Assembly (NCBI GenBank): GCA_963834725.1
Contig: CAWICN010000001.1
Coordinates: forward strand, 5,332,001 to 5,396,000
Source of the DNA: PALSA-693 sp963834725
GTDB lineage: Bacteria; Actinomycetota; Acidimicrobiia; Acidimicrobiales; Palsa-688
DNA length: 64,000 nucleotides
Direction of reading: 5' to 3'
Under the pieces are notes generated by a model. The model saw only the letters and a list, made by a program, of their open reading frames with translations, was not told where the DNA came from and made no database searches. Every line of letters starts with the position of its first letter. The stretch's first letter is position 1. Position numbers and translations under genes: made by a program. Positions 42,331-51,354 of this stretch are shown here, in pieces.

Positions 42331-43167
42331 CTACGCTGTGACGCCTCGCACCTCATCGAGTAGATCGTCGAGGAGCGGCCAGTTGTTCTGGGTGGCCGCC
42401 GCGTCGGCGACGACGACGCTGCCGTTGAGCATGCGGGCCGCCGGTGAGCACAGGAATAGAGTGATCGCCGCCATGTCCTCCGGGACGGCGTACCGTGACC
42501 GGCTCGGCTGCGCCCGCCACTCGTCCTCCGTGAACCCGTAGTTGGCGGCCGCCGCCGGGCTCACCGTGGTACCCGGCGCCAACGCGTTGATCGTCACGCC
42601 GCGCTCTTCGAGATACGGCGCCAGGCTGCGCGTGAGGTTGATGACGCCGGCGCGGGCGGCCCCGGAGTGGGCGAACATGGGTGCGCCGCGTTCGAAGCAG
42701 AAGATGTGAACGATGTTGACGATAGAGCCACGCTCCCGTTCCATCAGGTGCGGGATGAACCGGCTGCACACGTTCCAGGTGCCGTTCAGGTTGAGGTCGA
42801 TCACCGACCGCCACCCGTTGTCGCTGATCGCGAACGGGTGGGCCAGGAACTGGCCGCCGGCGTTGTTGATCACGAAGTCGATCGACCCGAACCGCTTGAG
42901 CGCGGCGTCGCGCAGCGCCTCGACCGAGCCGACGTCGCGGATGTTGACGTCGACCTCGAGGCTCTCGCGACCGAGTCCACCCATCTCTTCGCCAACGGCC
43001 TTGAGCTCGTCGGGCTCGTTGCTGGCCAGCACCACGTTGGCGCCAAGCTCGGCGAAGCCGAGGGCGATCGCCCGACCGATGCCCCGGCCGGCGCCGGTGA
43101 CCAGCGCCGTTGTCCCGGCGAACAGACCGTGAGTGAAGACCCGCCGAGGATCGGATACCTCATTCAC
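42331..43167 (-). CDS. Short-chain dehydrogenase/reductase, dienoyl-CoA reductase-like
   Basis: A 278-residue Rossmann enzyme: TALVTGAGRGIGRAIALGFAELGANVVLAS (in parts; TGxxxGxG cofactor motif), DVNIRDVGSVEALRDAAL, FVINNAGGQFL, IDLNLNGTWNV and LAPYLEERGVTINALAPG. The usual Tyr-x3-Lys catalytic pair is replaced by HSGAARAGV. The same region reads HAGAAKAGV in peroxisomal-type 2,4-dienoyl-CoA reductases, which also lack the classical Tyr. Cofactor is probably NADP(H); the substrate is likely a CoA ester or terpenoid. An operator copy lies 75 bases upstream. Confidence 0.85.
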   Translation of the reverse strand: MNEVSDPRRVFTHGLFAGTTALVTGAGRGIGRAIALGFAELGANVVLASNEPDELKAVGEEMGGLGRESLEVDVNIRDVGSVEALRDAALKRFGSIDFVINNAGGQFLAHPFAISDNGWRSVIDLNLNGTWNVCSRFIPHLMERERGSIVNIVHIFCFERGAPMFAHSGAARAGVINLTRSLAPYLEERGVTINALAPGTTVSPAAAANYGFTEDEWRAQPSRSRYAVPEDMAAITLFLCSPAARMLNGSVVVADAAATQNNWPLLDDLLDEVRGVTA

Positions 43168-43240
43168 ATCACACCCTCCTCAGTACGGGATCGGCGGCGA
43201 CCGCCACATTACGCCCTCTTGCGCTCTGCGAGCGGCGAAC

Positions 43241-43256
43241 CATACGGCATGGTATG
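43241..43256. promoter_or_regulatory. TetR operator candidate 1
   Basis: catacggcatggtatg: arms CATAC and GTATG separated by six bases. It lies between the divergent SDR gene and the linalool dehydratase-like gene. The same layout occurs twice upstream of the local tetR gene. Confidence 0.6.
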
Positions 43257-43381
43257 CTACTGTAGCCTTCGGAGCACTTCTCGGGGGGATTCGCGACGGC
43301 GACGACGGGATCACTGCAGGGACGGCGGTTGGGGTCGAACGGCGTGTTGCTGTTACGAAGCACCCAGCGCGGCTGGGACCG

Positions 43382-44790
43382 GTGAGCCGCAAGCTGGTGG
43401 CTCGGCTTGTCGTCGTGCTGGGGGTGCTGGTGGTGGCGGGCACGGTGTTGGTCGCTGTCTCCGACTCGGCACGGTGGCGGGCGTTGGGATTGTCATTGGT
43501 GTTCCTGGGTGGCGGCTTCTTGTACACCTGCGGGTATGGAAGTACTGGCGGACGTTGAACCTGATCGGCAACTTCGACGCCAATCCGGACCCGATCGTCC
43601 GGGACAACATCATGCTGTCGGCCTACCTCGCCGACCAGATCAACCTCTACGAGGCGGCCACGGGCTCGAGGCGGTTCGACGAACCGGGTTCGTTGACGTT
43701 CGTGTGGAAGGACGGCCGCACCTTCCCGTATGACCACCACTCGATCGTGGAGGCGGTGCGGCGCAACTTCGAGGCCAACGAGCTCGGCTTCTTTCCCTGC
43801 GAGCCGGGCTGGGTGTTCACCGCCTGCAACACGTTGGGCGCCCAGGCCCTCAAGGGTCACGACACGCTGCACCACACCGCGCACTGGCCCGCGGTCGAGC
43901 CGCGCTGGCGCCACGCCGTGGAAGCGGAGATGCTCACCCCGGACGGGAACCTGCCGCACATCCGCTCCAAGCTGGTCGGGCTATCGTTCGACACCGGTGA
44001 GATCCCCGGTGGCGAGTACTTCCTGACCGGTACGAACGGGTTCGCTGACGTCGCGCCTGATCTCGCTGCCCGCGCCGGACGGCTCGCCATGCGGGGCGTC
44101 GAGGCGCGGATGGCGGCACTGCGCGAGCGGATCGTCGACGGCGAGCTGGAGCTCGACATGGAGCCAGCACCGGAGCGCAACACGCTGATCAGGACCGCGA
44201 TGCCGCAGTGGACCCGGGTCGTCGGCGGTGCCCGCGCCGTCGGCGAGCACGAGGTGGCCCGGGCGGCGCTGCGGCGGATGGAGGCGACATGCGGGACGGG
44301 CAAGCGGTGGCCGGAGCGCCCGTTGCACGCCGGGGTGCAGACGTTGGGCATCCACCTGTTGACCCGGTGGGGCGCGCCGTTGAGCTCGGCGGCGCGGGCG
44401 CTGCGTGGGTACGTCCCGGCGGAGGGCCCGGTGTTGCGAGACGGGCCCTGGGACCAGATGTTGGTGACCATGGCCCGCTGTGACGACGGCGTAGCCCTGG
44501 ATCTCGCGATGAGGCCACGCCCGGCGGGCTCTTTGACGGCCACGCTGACGTTCGACACGCTCGCGCCACACCAATCCTACGAGCTACAGCTGCCCTTCAA
44601 GGTCATCCCTGTCGCAGCCGACGCCGACGGCCGGGCGACGGTTCTAATGACGCTCAACGAACCGGTCCGCGCGTCGCTGCGACCCGTCGGCACGACGTCG
44701 TCACCGCCCGGCGAGCGACAGCCGCCGACCGCGGTCGTGTCCACCGTGCCCGTGCCGGACGAGCCCGTCAAGGAGGACCCGGTACGATGA
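43382..44790 (+). pseudogene. Linalool dehydratase/isomerase-like membrane protein, N-terminal frameshift
   Basis: N-terminal membrane segments (LVARLVVVLGVLVVAGTVLVAVS; ALGLSLVFLGGGFLYTC) lie in one frame from GTG at 43382. One base appears lost near 43530, and the rest (WKYWRTLNLIGNFDANPDPIVRDNIMLSAYLADQ, in parts) is open to 44790. The enzyme domain includes DEPGSLTFVWKDGRTFPYDHHSI and CEPGWVFTAC, whose two Cys are nine residues apart, matching the active-site cysteine pair of linalool dehydratase/isomerase. It would act on an allylic alcohol such as linalool or a related isoprenoid; substrate is inferred. A 40-codon gene overlaps its stop. Confidence 0.75.
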
Positions 44791-44909
44791 TCCTGAACAT
44801 CGACAAGACGTGGACCTGGCTCGTGGCGATGCGCGCCAAGCTGACCCGTCGCCCGCAGGTCACCACCGATCGGCCACCGGAGCCGGTCAAGTCGTCGAGC
44901 CCGTCCTAG
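44787..44909 (+). CDS. 40-residue small protein coupled to the LDI-like gene
   Basis: ATG at 44787 overlaps the preceding TGA (ATGA), and aaggagg stands about ten bases upstream, one of the best ribosome sites in the window. The frame encodes MILNIDKTWTWLVAMRAKLTRR then a Pro/Ser-rich tail to TAG at 44909. The TAG overlaps the tetR stop on the other strand (CTAG). An amphipathic, basic N-terminal helix could bind a membrane or partner enzyme. I know no family. Confidence 0.5.
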   Translation: MILNIDKTWTWLVAMRAKLTRRPQVTTDRPPEPVKSSSPS

Positions 44910-45583
44910 CGACGGCGGCCGCCGCGCGCCGCTGCCAAACGGCGAGGCGGTGTGGCGCTGGTGGAAGCGCGGCCGTCGGTGTGGGCAATCGCCTCGGTGA
45001 TCCAGCGGGCGTGCTCGGCGAGCATGACCTGGAGCTTGCGGCGGTCGACGATGCGACTCATCGCCTGCGCTCCGGCGATCAGCGCGAGCGCGATGTCGGC
45101 ATGAACACGTGCCTCCTGTTCAGGCACGCCCTGACCGGCAAGGAAGTCAGTGAGGTAACGAGCCCGGGCGGCGTCGACGCGTTGCATCACCTCGGCGGCG
45201 CTTTGGTCGCTCCGGCTCCAGGCACGCAGCGCGCTCTCCGCTTCGTGGTCGCGCTCGACGCCCCGCTCGAGCAACGCCTGCAGACGGCTATCCGGGTCGA
45301 TGATGGCGTCGACCGCCTGAGTTCGGCGGTGGGCGTACTCGTGTTCGTAGTTGGCCAATAGCTCGGCGTGGAACGCCGGCCCACTCTCGAAGTGGTGGTA
45401 GAAGGATCCCTTCGTCACGTGCAGGCGGGCGCACACGTTGGCGATGGTCACCGCCGCGATCCCGCCCTCAGCGAGGAGGTGCATCCCGGTCCTGAAGTAG
45501 TCGGACTTGCCGAGTCGCCGTTCCCCCGCACCGCCAGACGTGGTCGCCGTCGAAGCCTCTTGTTGTCGCGCCGACCGTGTCAT
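44906..45583 (-). CDS. TetR-family transcriptional regulator
   Basis: A 225-residue repressor from ATG at 45583. The N-terminal HTH is RRLGKSDYFRTGMHLLAEGGIAAVTIANVCARLHVTKGSFYHHF (in parts), followed by a helical ligand domain. Upstream in-frame residues cross the operators and were rejected as coding. It is convergent with the LDI-like operon and divergent from the phosphotransferase-dehydrogenase-P450 operon. Two CATAC-N6-GTATG sites lie 35-107 bases upstream, so autoregulation is likely. Ligand unknown, probably a cluster substrate or CoA derivative. Confidence 0.9.
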   Translation of the reverse strand: MTRSARQQEASTATTSGGAGERRLGKSDYFRTGMHLLAEGGIAAVTIANVCARLHVTKGSFYHHFESGPAFHAELLANYEHEYAHRRTQAVDAIIDPDSRLQALLERGVERDHEAESALRAWSRSDQSAAEVMQRVDAARARYLTDFLAGQGVPEQEARVHADIALALIAGAQAMSRIVDRRKLQVMLAEHARWITEAIAHTDGRASTSATPPRRLAAARGGRRR

Positions 45584-45617
45584 CTGTGCGAACCTTCCGT
45601 CTCGCTCGTGACAGGAG

Positions 45618-45633
45618 CATACTCGATGGTATG
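45618..45633. promoter_or_regulatory. TetR operator candidate 2
   Basis: catactcgatggtatg: the same CATAC-N6-GTATG layout as at 43241, 35 bases from the tetR start codon and inside the divergent promoter region. Confidence 0.6.
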
Positions 45634-45674
45634 GTCCGTCGTCCGATCGCCTTCCCATCGCGCTTGTGCGGGAC

Positions 45675-45690
45675 CGTACCATGTGGTATG
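45675..45690. promoter_or_regulatory. TetR operator candidate 3
   Basis: cgtaccatgtggtatg, a variant of the operator. It is embedded in a larger perfect inverted repeat, ccgtaccat (45674-45682) and atggtacgg (45688-45696) with five bases between. It is 110 bases before the phosphotransferase start. Confidence 0.55.
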
Positions 45691-45799
45691 GTACGGCGAT
45701 TCGGTGGCGAGCTTGGGGCCACCGGAAGACAGCCCGAGAACCGACGGGGGACCTGATGAGCCAGAAGGTTGGCCGTACCGCTGCCCAGGGAGGACGCGA

Positions 45800-47392
45800 G
45801 TGATCACCCAGCCGTCGCTGAGCGAGCTCCTCGAGGGCATCGCCAAGACCAACGAACACGTACTGCTGCCGGCGCTGGCGGGTCCTCGGTCGCCGAGCGG
45901 GTGACCGACATCCTCACGCTCCTCGACCGGGTCGAAGCCGAGTGGCCGCTCGAGGCGCGCGCCTTGCTGGAGGACAACCTCGACATCGAGCAGACGTTGG
46001 CTCGTATCGAGCGGGCGGTCGGGTCTCGTCGCTCGACCGACGTCGTGCGGCAGGGCAACCTGAGAGCTGGACCCGACGCGGACCGCGAGCGTCACCTCTC
46101 GACGCACGAGCTCGCCGAGCACAATCGGCGGCTGAAGGAGGCGCTGGTGTGGACGATGGAAGCGTTGGACCTCCCGGCTGCACCCTCTGACCCGGCCGAG
46201 CTTCGTGCCGCCGACCGCGAGATCGTCGAGCTGCTGTCTCGCATGCTGCATCGGGAGCGGGAGGCGATGCCGTCCACGCCGCCGCGCCTGAACCCGCTCA
46301 GCAAGGGCGGCGATCCCCTCGACGCCGAGGCGACCCGTCAGATGACCGCGGTGCTCGAGCGCTTCATCGCCGCCGAGATGCCGGGCGCGGCCGATATCCG
46401 GGTCACCAACCTGAAGCAGATGGCCGGCGGCGCGTCGCGGGAGGCGTTCATGTTCGACGCCGGCTGGCGCCAGGACGGTGACGCCCGGTCGGAGAAATGC
46501 GTGATGCTGCGCCAACCGGTGTCCAGCGTGCTGGAGAGCGACGAGTCGGACACCAGGATCACCGGCTCCCGGCGCCTCCCCCATGTCGAGTTCAAAATGA
46601 TCAAGCTGGATGGAGCAGCAGGGGATCCCCGTGCCCCACATGCTGTGGGTCGACCCCGACGGCAAATGGCTGGAACGGCCGTTCTCCGTGTCACGGTGGA
46701 TCGACGGCGAGGCCGACCTCACCCGGCTGGCCGCCGCGCCAAACCTCCCGGCGATCCTCGACCAGTACGTCGACATCCTTGCCCGGGTCCACAACCTAGA
46801 CCCCGCCGCCGGCGGCGTCGACTTCCTCGGCAGCCCCACCCGGCAGACCGCGGCCGGTGAGCAGGTCGAACTGTTCGCGTCCGCGTTCGACAAGCAGCGG
46901 CTCGAGGAGTTCCCGGGCATCAGCTACCTGATCCGCTGGCTGCGCAAAAGCGCACCGACCACGCCGCGCGTCAGCATCGTTCATGGCGACTTCCGCCTAG
47001 GCAACATCATGTGGGACGACACCGGAATCCTGGCCATGATGGACCGGGAGCAGTGCCACCTCGGCGACCCGCTGGAGGAGATCGCGTTCATGTACTGGCC
47101 GCTATGGTCACTCGCTGCCTTGGTTCCGATCCGGGAGTTCGTCGCCCGCTACGAGCGGGCCAGTGGGATCGGCGTCGACGACCAGGCGCTCGCCTACTAC
47201 CGGGTGTTCATCGAGCTCAAGATGTGCGTCGTGCTGCTCACCGGCATCAAGTCGTTCTACGCCACACCCGAGCGTCAGTTGGCGTACGGCGCCACGCCCG
47301 GGTTCGAGATGCTGCGCCAATGTCAGCTGCGGGTCCTCGACGCCCTGGCCGGCGGCAGGCCCACCGTCGAGTTCGGAGACGGCCGCCCATGA
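45800..47392 (+). pseudogene. Aminoglycoside-phosphotransferase-like kinase of catabolic cluster, two frameshifts
   Basis: GTG at 45800 after gggaggacgcga starts MITQPSLSELLEGIAKTNEHVLLPAL. The frame changes near 45880 to AERVTDILTLLDRVEAEWPLEARALLEDN. After ADIRVTNLKQMAGGASREAFMFDAGW an extra base near 46609 leads to MEQQGIPVPHMLWVDPDGKWLERPFSVSRWIDG (in parts), then the catalytic loop SIVHGDFRLGNIMWDD and metal motif ILAMMDREQCHLGDPLEE. These Brenner and DxD-like motifs mark a phosphotransferase. The phosphorylated group is unknown: such kinases recur in actinobacterial lipid or terpenoid clusters. The stop overlaps the next start (ATGA). Confidence 0.8.
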
Positions 47393-48500
47393 AGGTCATC
47401 GCCGCCGTCTTGCGCGAGCCCGATCAGCCGTACTCGCTGGAGCAGCTGGAACTGGCCGAGCCGGGTCGGGGCGACGTGCTCGTGCGCATCGCCGGCGCCG
47501 GCATCTGCCACACCGATGTGCTGCCTCGGGTGCCCGAGATCACCCTGCCACTGCCAATGGTGTGCGCCACGAAGGGTCCGGGACCGTCGAAGCGGTCGGC
47601 GCCGGCGTCAGCACTGCGGCGCCCGGCGACCACGTCGCGCTTTCGTTCGACTCGTGCGGCACCTGCCGGAACTGCTACACCGGCCATCCCGCCTACTGCG
47701 AGACGTTCATGGCCCGGAACCTGTCGGGCTTCCGGATCGACGGGACCACACCGCTCACATCAACGAACGGCGAGCCCGTCGCCGGATCGTGGTTCGGCCA
47801 GTCCTCCTTCGCCACCCGCTCCCTGGCCCGCGCCCGCAACATCGTCAAGGTCGACGACGACCTCCCGCTCCAACTGCTCGGCCCCCTCGGCTGCGGCCTG
47901 CAGACCGGCACCGGCTCGATCCTGGTCGCGATGGCCGTCCAACCAGGTACCAGCGTCGCCGTGTTCGGCACCGGCGCCGTCGGCCTCGCCGCCGTCATGG
48001 CGGCGCTGGTCGCCGGGTGCACGACGATCATCGGCATAGATATCAACGACGCCCGCCTCGAACTCGCCCGCGAGCTCGGCGCGACCCACACGTTCAACGG
48101 CGCCGACCCCGAGCTCGCGGAGCAGTTGGTGGCGCTGACAGGCGACGGCGTCCAGTACGCGTTCGACACCACCGGTGTGCCCGCGGTGATCCACACCGCT
48201 CTGAGGTCGCTGCGCCAGACGGGCGTCTGCGGGCTGGTCGGTGTCCAGACCGCTCCGCTTACGATCGACAACAACTTGCTCGCCGCCGGTCGCACCGTGA
48301 TGGGCATTCTCGAAGGCGACGCGGTACCGCAGGTGTTCATCCCCCAGCTGATTGCGCTGTGGCGCCAAGGCCGCTTCCCCTTCGACCGGCTCGTGCAGAC
48401 GTTCCCGTTCGCGGAGATCGACCGTGCCGAACAGGCGGCGCTGTCAGGCGAGGTCGTCAAGCCGGTCCTCCTTCCCGCCGACCTCGCCAACGGAGGATGA
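47389..48500 (+). pseudogene. Zinc-dependent alcohol dehydrogenase, aryl/allyl-alcohol type, one frameshift
   Basis: MDR-family enzyme of about 370 residues. The catalytic zinc ligand region GAGICHTDVLPR is in the first frame. A base is missing near 47571 at the conserved GHEGSGTVEAVG. The rest is open: structural zinc Cys cluster CGTCRNCYTGHPAYC, LGCGLQTGTGSILVAM, Rossmann motif VFGTGAVGLAAVMAALVAG and GIDINDARLELARELGATHTF. The layout resembles benzyl-alcohol and geraniol dehydrogenases. It would oxidise a primary allylic or aryl alcohol to the aldehyde. Starts overlapping the kinase stop and ends overlapping the P450 start. Confidence 0.85.
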
Positions 48501-49735
48501 TGATGGACGTCGATGCAGCCGGCCGGGTCTTCGTCTCGCCGGCGGCCTACGCCGACGAGAGTCGGCTCCAGCAGGCCTTAGCGGTGCTGCGCCGCGCCGA
48601 CCCGGTGCACTAGGTCGACGAGCCCCGCTATGACCCGTTCTGGGCGGTCACCAGACACGCCGACGTCATGGAGATCGAACGTCAGAACAACCTGTTCCTT
48701 AACGGCCCGCGGACGGTGCTGCAGACTGTCGACCAGGACCGGATCCTGCGCGAGAGCGGCAACCCCCAGCGCGACATCGTCCACATGGACCCGCCCGACC
48801 ACCCCGCCTATCGCGCCGTGACCGTCGACTGGTTCCTCCCCGGAAGCCTCAAGCGCCTCGAGGGCCGGCTCGGCGAGCTTGCCGACCGCTACCTCGATCA
48901 CCTCGTCGACCGGGGTGGCGTGTGCGACTTCGTCAGCGACGTCGCCGCCCCTTTCCCCCTGCACGTGATCCTGTCGATCCTCGGGCTCCCGGAGGCTGAC
49001 TTCCCCCGCATGCTCAAGCTCACCCAAGAGCTGTTTGGGGGCGCCGACGACGAGCTGCGGCGGGACCGCTCCCCGGACGCGGTGATGGCCGTGCTGCAAG
49101 ACTTCTATGAATACTTCGGGACGCTCACCGCCGACCGCCGCAACAACCCCACCAACGACCTCGCCTCCGTCATCGCCAACGCCCGCATCGGCGAGGGGCC
49201 GATGCCTGGGGTCGAGACGCTCGCCTACTACGTGATCGTCGCCGCCGCCGGTCACGACACCACCAGCTCGGCCATCGCCGGCGGTCTCCTCGCCCTCATT
49301 GAGCACCCCGAGCAACTCGCCCGGCTGCGCGTCGAGCCAGCGCCGATGGCGGCGGCGGTCGACGAGATGATCCGCTGGGTCACCCCGGTGAAGCACTTCA
49401 TGCGCACCGCCACCTGCCGGTACGACCTGGGCGGTGTCGAGATCGGCGAGGGCGACGGCCTCCTGCTGTCGTACGCGTCGGCCAACCGCGATGAGGACGT
49501 GTTCGAGGATCCGTTCCGCTTCGACGTCGGGCGCAGCCCCAACCGCCACCTCGCCTTCGGGTTCGGCCCGCACTTCTGCCTCGGGGCGCGGCTGGCCCGG
49601 ATGGAGATGCAGATCTTCTTCACCCGCCTCCTCCAACGGCTGGACTCGATCGAGCTCGCCGGGCCGCCCGCTCTGAGCAAGACGCTGTTCGTCGGCGGGC
49701 TCAAGCGGCTCCCGATCCGCTACTCGCTCCAATGA
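48497..49735 (+). pseudogene. Cytochrome P450 with an in-frame amber codon
   Basis: A 412-codon P450. It has the I-helix oxygen motif AAAGHDTTSSAIAGG, ExxR as EMIR, and the heme loop FGFGPHFCLGARLARME with the Cys ligand. Residues before and after TAG at 48611-48613 read ALAVLRRADPVH then VDEPRYDPFWAVTRHADVM. Related P450s have Trp at that place, so TGG became TAG. A downstream start at 48668 would lack the first 57 residues. It starts at ATG 48497 within the dehydrogenase stop. Its role is probably hydroxylation of a hydrophobic substrate. Confidence 0.88.
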
Positions 49736-51015
49736 GGGCGGCCGTCCCCGCCAGCGCCCAACGCACCACACGGCGACGGACGCACGACATGTGGACGCGG
49801 CGGTGGATCACCATCGCGGTCGGCGTCGCGCTGTCGATCGGGCCCCCGCTGCTCCTCGGCCACCGCGGCACCCATGTCGCCCTCAACCTGGCCATACCGG
49901 GAGCTGGCCTGTTCGGCGTCGACACCGTCGGCGCCATCGCATTCGTCGTGCTCACGGTGGCCGGCATCGCCGCGTGGATGCGCTGGGGACTCGACTGGCC
50001 GCTCCTCGTGTTGCTCGTCACAGCTATGGCCGTCTCCGCGGTCGCCGTCCACGACGACCCCACGCACCTCGGCGCTGTCACCGGCTCGCCGACCGTTCAG
50101 CGCGGCGCCCACCAATTCCTGCTGGTGGCCCTCGTCGTCGCCGGGCTCTCGCGGCTGGGGCGCGTCGTGCGTCGACTCCCCGGCGTCGCCGCGCTGCACC
50201 GACGACGCGCCGCCCGCGCCGACGGACTCGCCACGCTCGATCACCTCGGCGTCGTCGAGCGCTGCCGCGCCGTGAGCATCGTCAGCCTCGCCCACACCTC
50301 AACAGATGACCGCCAACGGATCGCCGTCGCCGTCACCGCCGCCGACGTCACTCGGCGAACCCGCAGCATCGGCATCGCGGCGCGAGGCCGGCTCCGCGGC
50401 GACCCGCTGCGCGCCGACCATGCCCACTCCCGCACCGCCCTCGCCCTCACCGGCCAACTTGACCGATCGCGGCGGGAACGCTTCGTCCACGAGGCCGAGA
50501 CCGCCATTGCCGGCGTGCCCTGCAGCGAACCGGGATGGGAACGCCCGCTCGACGCCAGCCTTGCCGCCGCCACCCTGCAACAGCTCGGACGTCCCGACCC
50601 GGCGCGGCCGCTACGCGGCCTGTACGCCGAACACCTGCGCCTGCGTCGCGGGCACCGTCCCGCCGGCTGGTGGACACCCCTCGGCATCCCCGTCGGCCCG
50701 TGCCCCACCTGGGAGCACGCCGCCGCAACCGGGATCGCCCGCGCCCTCGGCGCCGTCGACGACGATGACTGGCCGGCCCTCCGAACACGCGCCCTCGGCG
50801 CCGCCGCCCGCGGCAGCCGCGACCCGCACGACGAACGGCTCATCGCCGCCGCTCGACTGTGGCTCGCCCTCGTCGACGACCCGCCGGCAGCCGCCATCAT
50901 CGCACGCCCGAGCGTCTGCCACGACCCACTCGCCGTCGCCCTCGACCGACTCGCCGACCGACTCCGATCCGACCCCACCGCCCTCCGACCAGCATCCACG
51001 GCGCCCGCAGCATGA
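49732..51015 (+). CDS. Uncharacterised membrane protein of the P450 cluster
   Basis: A 427-residue protein, start overlapping the P450 stop (ATGA). Four or five membrane segments lie in residues 25-165 (WITIAVGVALSIGPPLLLG, TVGAIAFVVLTVAGIAAWM, LLVLLVTAMAVSAVAV, FLLVALVVAGLSRL). The rest is an Ala/Arg-rich, probably cytoplasmic helical region (RLRGDPLRADHAHSRTALALTG, LWLALVDDPPAAAI). No family is recognised. The fourth gene in an overlapping operon, it may supply transport or membrane anchoring for the P450 pathway. Confidence 0.75.
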   Translation: MRAAVPASAQRTTRRRTHDMWTRRWITIAVGVALSIGPPLLLGHRGTHVALNLAIPGAGLFGVDTVGAIAFVVLTVAGIAAWMRWGLDWPLLVLLVTAMAVSAVAVHDDPTHLGAVTGSPTVQRGAHQFLLVALVVAGLSRLGRVVRRLPGVAALHRRRAARADGLATLDHLGVVERCRAVSIVSLAHTSTDDRQRIAVAVTAADVTRRTRSIGIAARGRLRGDPLRADHAHSRTALALTGQLDRSRRERFVHEAETAIAGVPCSEPGWERPLDASLAAATLQQLGRPDPARPLRGLYAEHLRLRRGHRPAGWWTPLGIPVGPCPTWEHAAATGIARALGAVDDDDWPALRTRALGAAARGSRDPHDERLIAAARLWLALVDDPPAAAIIARPSVCHDPLAVALDRLADRLRSDPTALRPASTAPAA

Positions 51016-51318
51016 ACATCCGCGCTCTCGCCCTCGACCTCTACAGCACACTGCTCGGCCCCCACGACACCCTCAGCGTCCGCCACCGCGCCGCTGTCGA
51101 GGCCGCCGCCGCAGCCGGCTGGCACGTCATCTGGCCACCGCCAGGTGGTACCAACTCGCCGAACGCACCGCACATGAGCTCGGGCTCGTCGACCCCGTCA
51201 TCGCGTGCTCTGGCGCCGAGGTCGACGACTCCGAGACGGCGTGGACCTGTTCGACGTCCGACTCCCGCTCCGTTCCGCCCTGGAGATACCATCTTCGAGC
51301 CGGACGGTGAGGCGATAG
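51012..51318 (+). pseudogene. HAD-superfamily (Cof-type) hydrolase, N-terminal fragment
   Basis: Starts with ATG overlapping the previous stop. MNIRALALDLYSTLLGPHDTLSVRHRAAVEAAAAAGWHVI resembles a Cof-type HAD phosphatase, although the second catalytic Asp position reads Tyr (DLYST instead of DxDGT). One base is lost near 51132 before TARWYQLAERTAHELGLVDPVIACSGAEV and another near 51222 before DGVDLFDVRLPLRSALEI. It stops at 51318 after about 100 residues, far short of the usual 260. The C-terminal two thirds are missing, replaced by the GH15 gene. Confidence 0.65.
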
Positions 51319-51354
51319 GCCCATTCCTTCTCCGGCGCGGTCAGGATAGAGCAA

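Noticed and set aside
42667..43380. Long plus-strand N-terminal extension of the LDI-like frame
   Set aside because: It runs antisense to the SDR gene and through the promoter and operator region; its composition is not protein-like until about 43540.
48611..48613. Genetic code change with TAG as sense
   Set aside because: ftsY, ffh, the DUF177 gene, the SepIVA-like gene and the PLP-enzyme gene all end properly at TAG.
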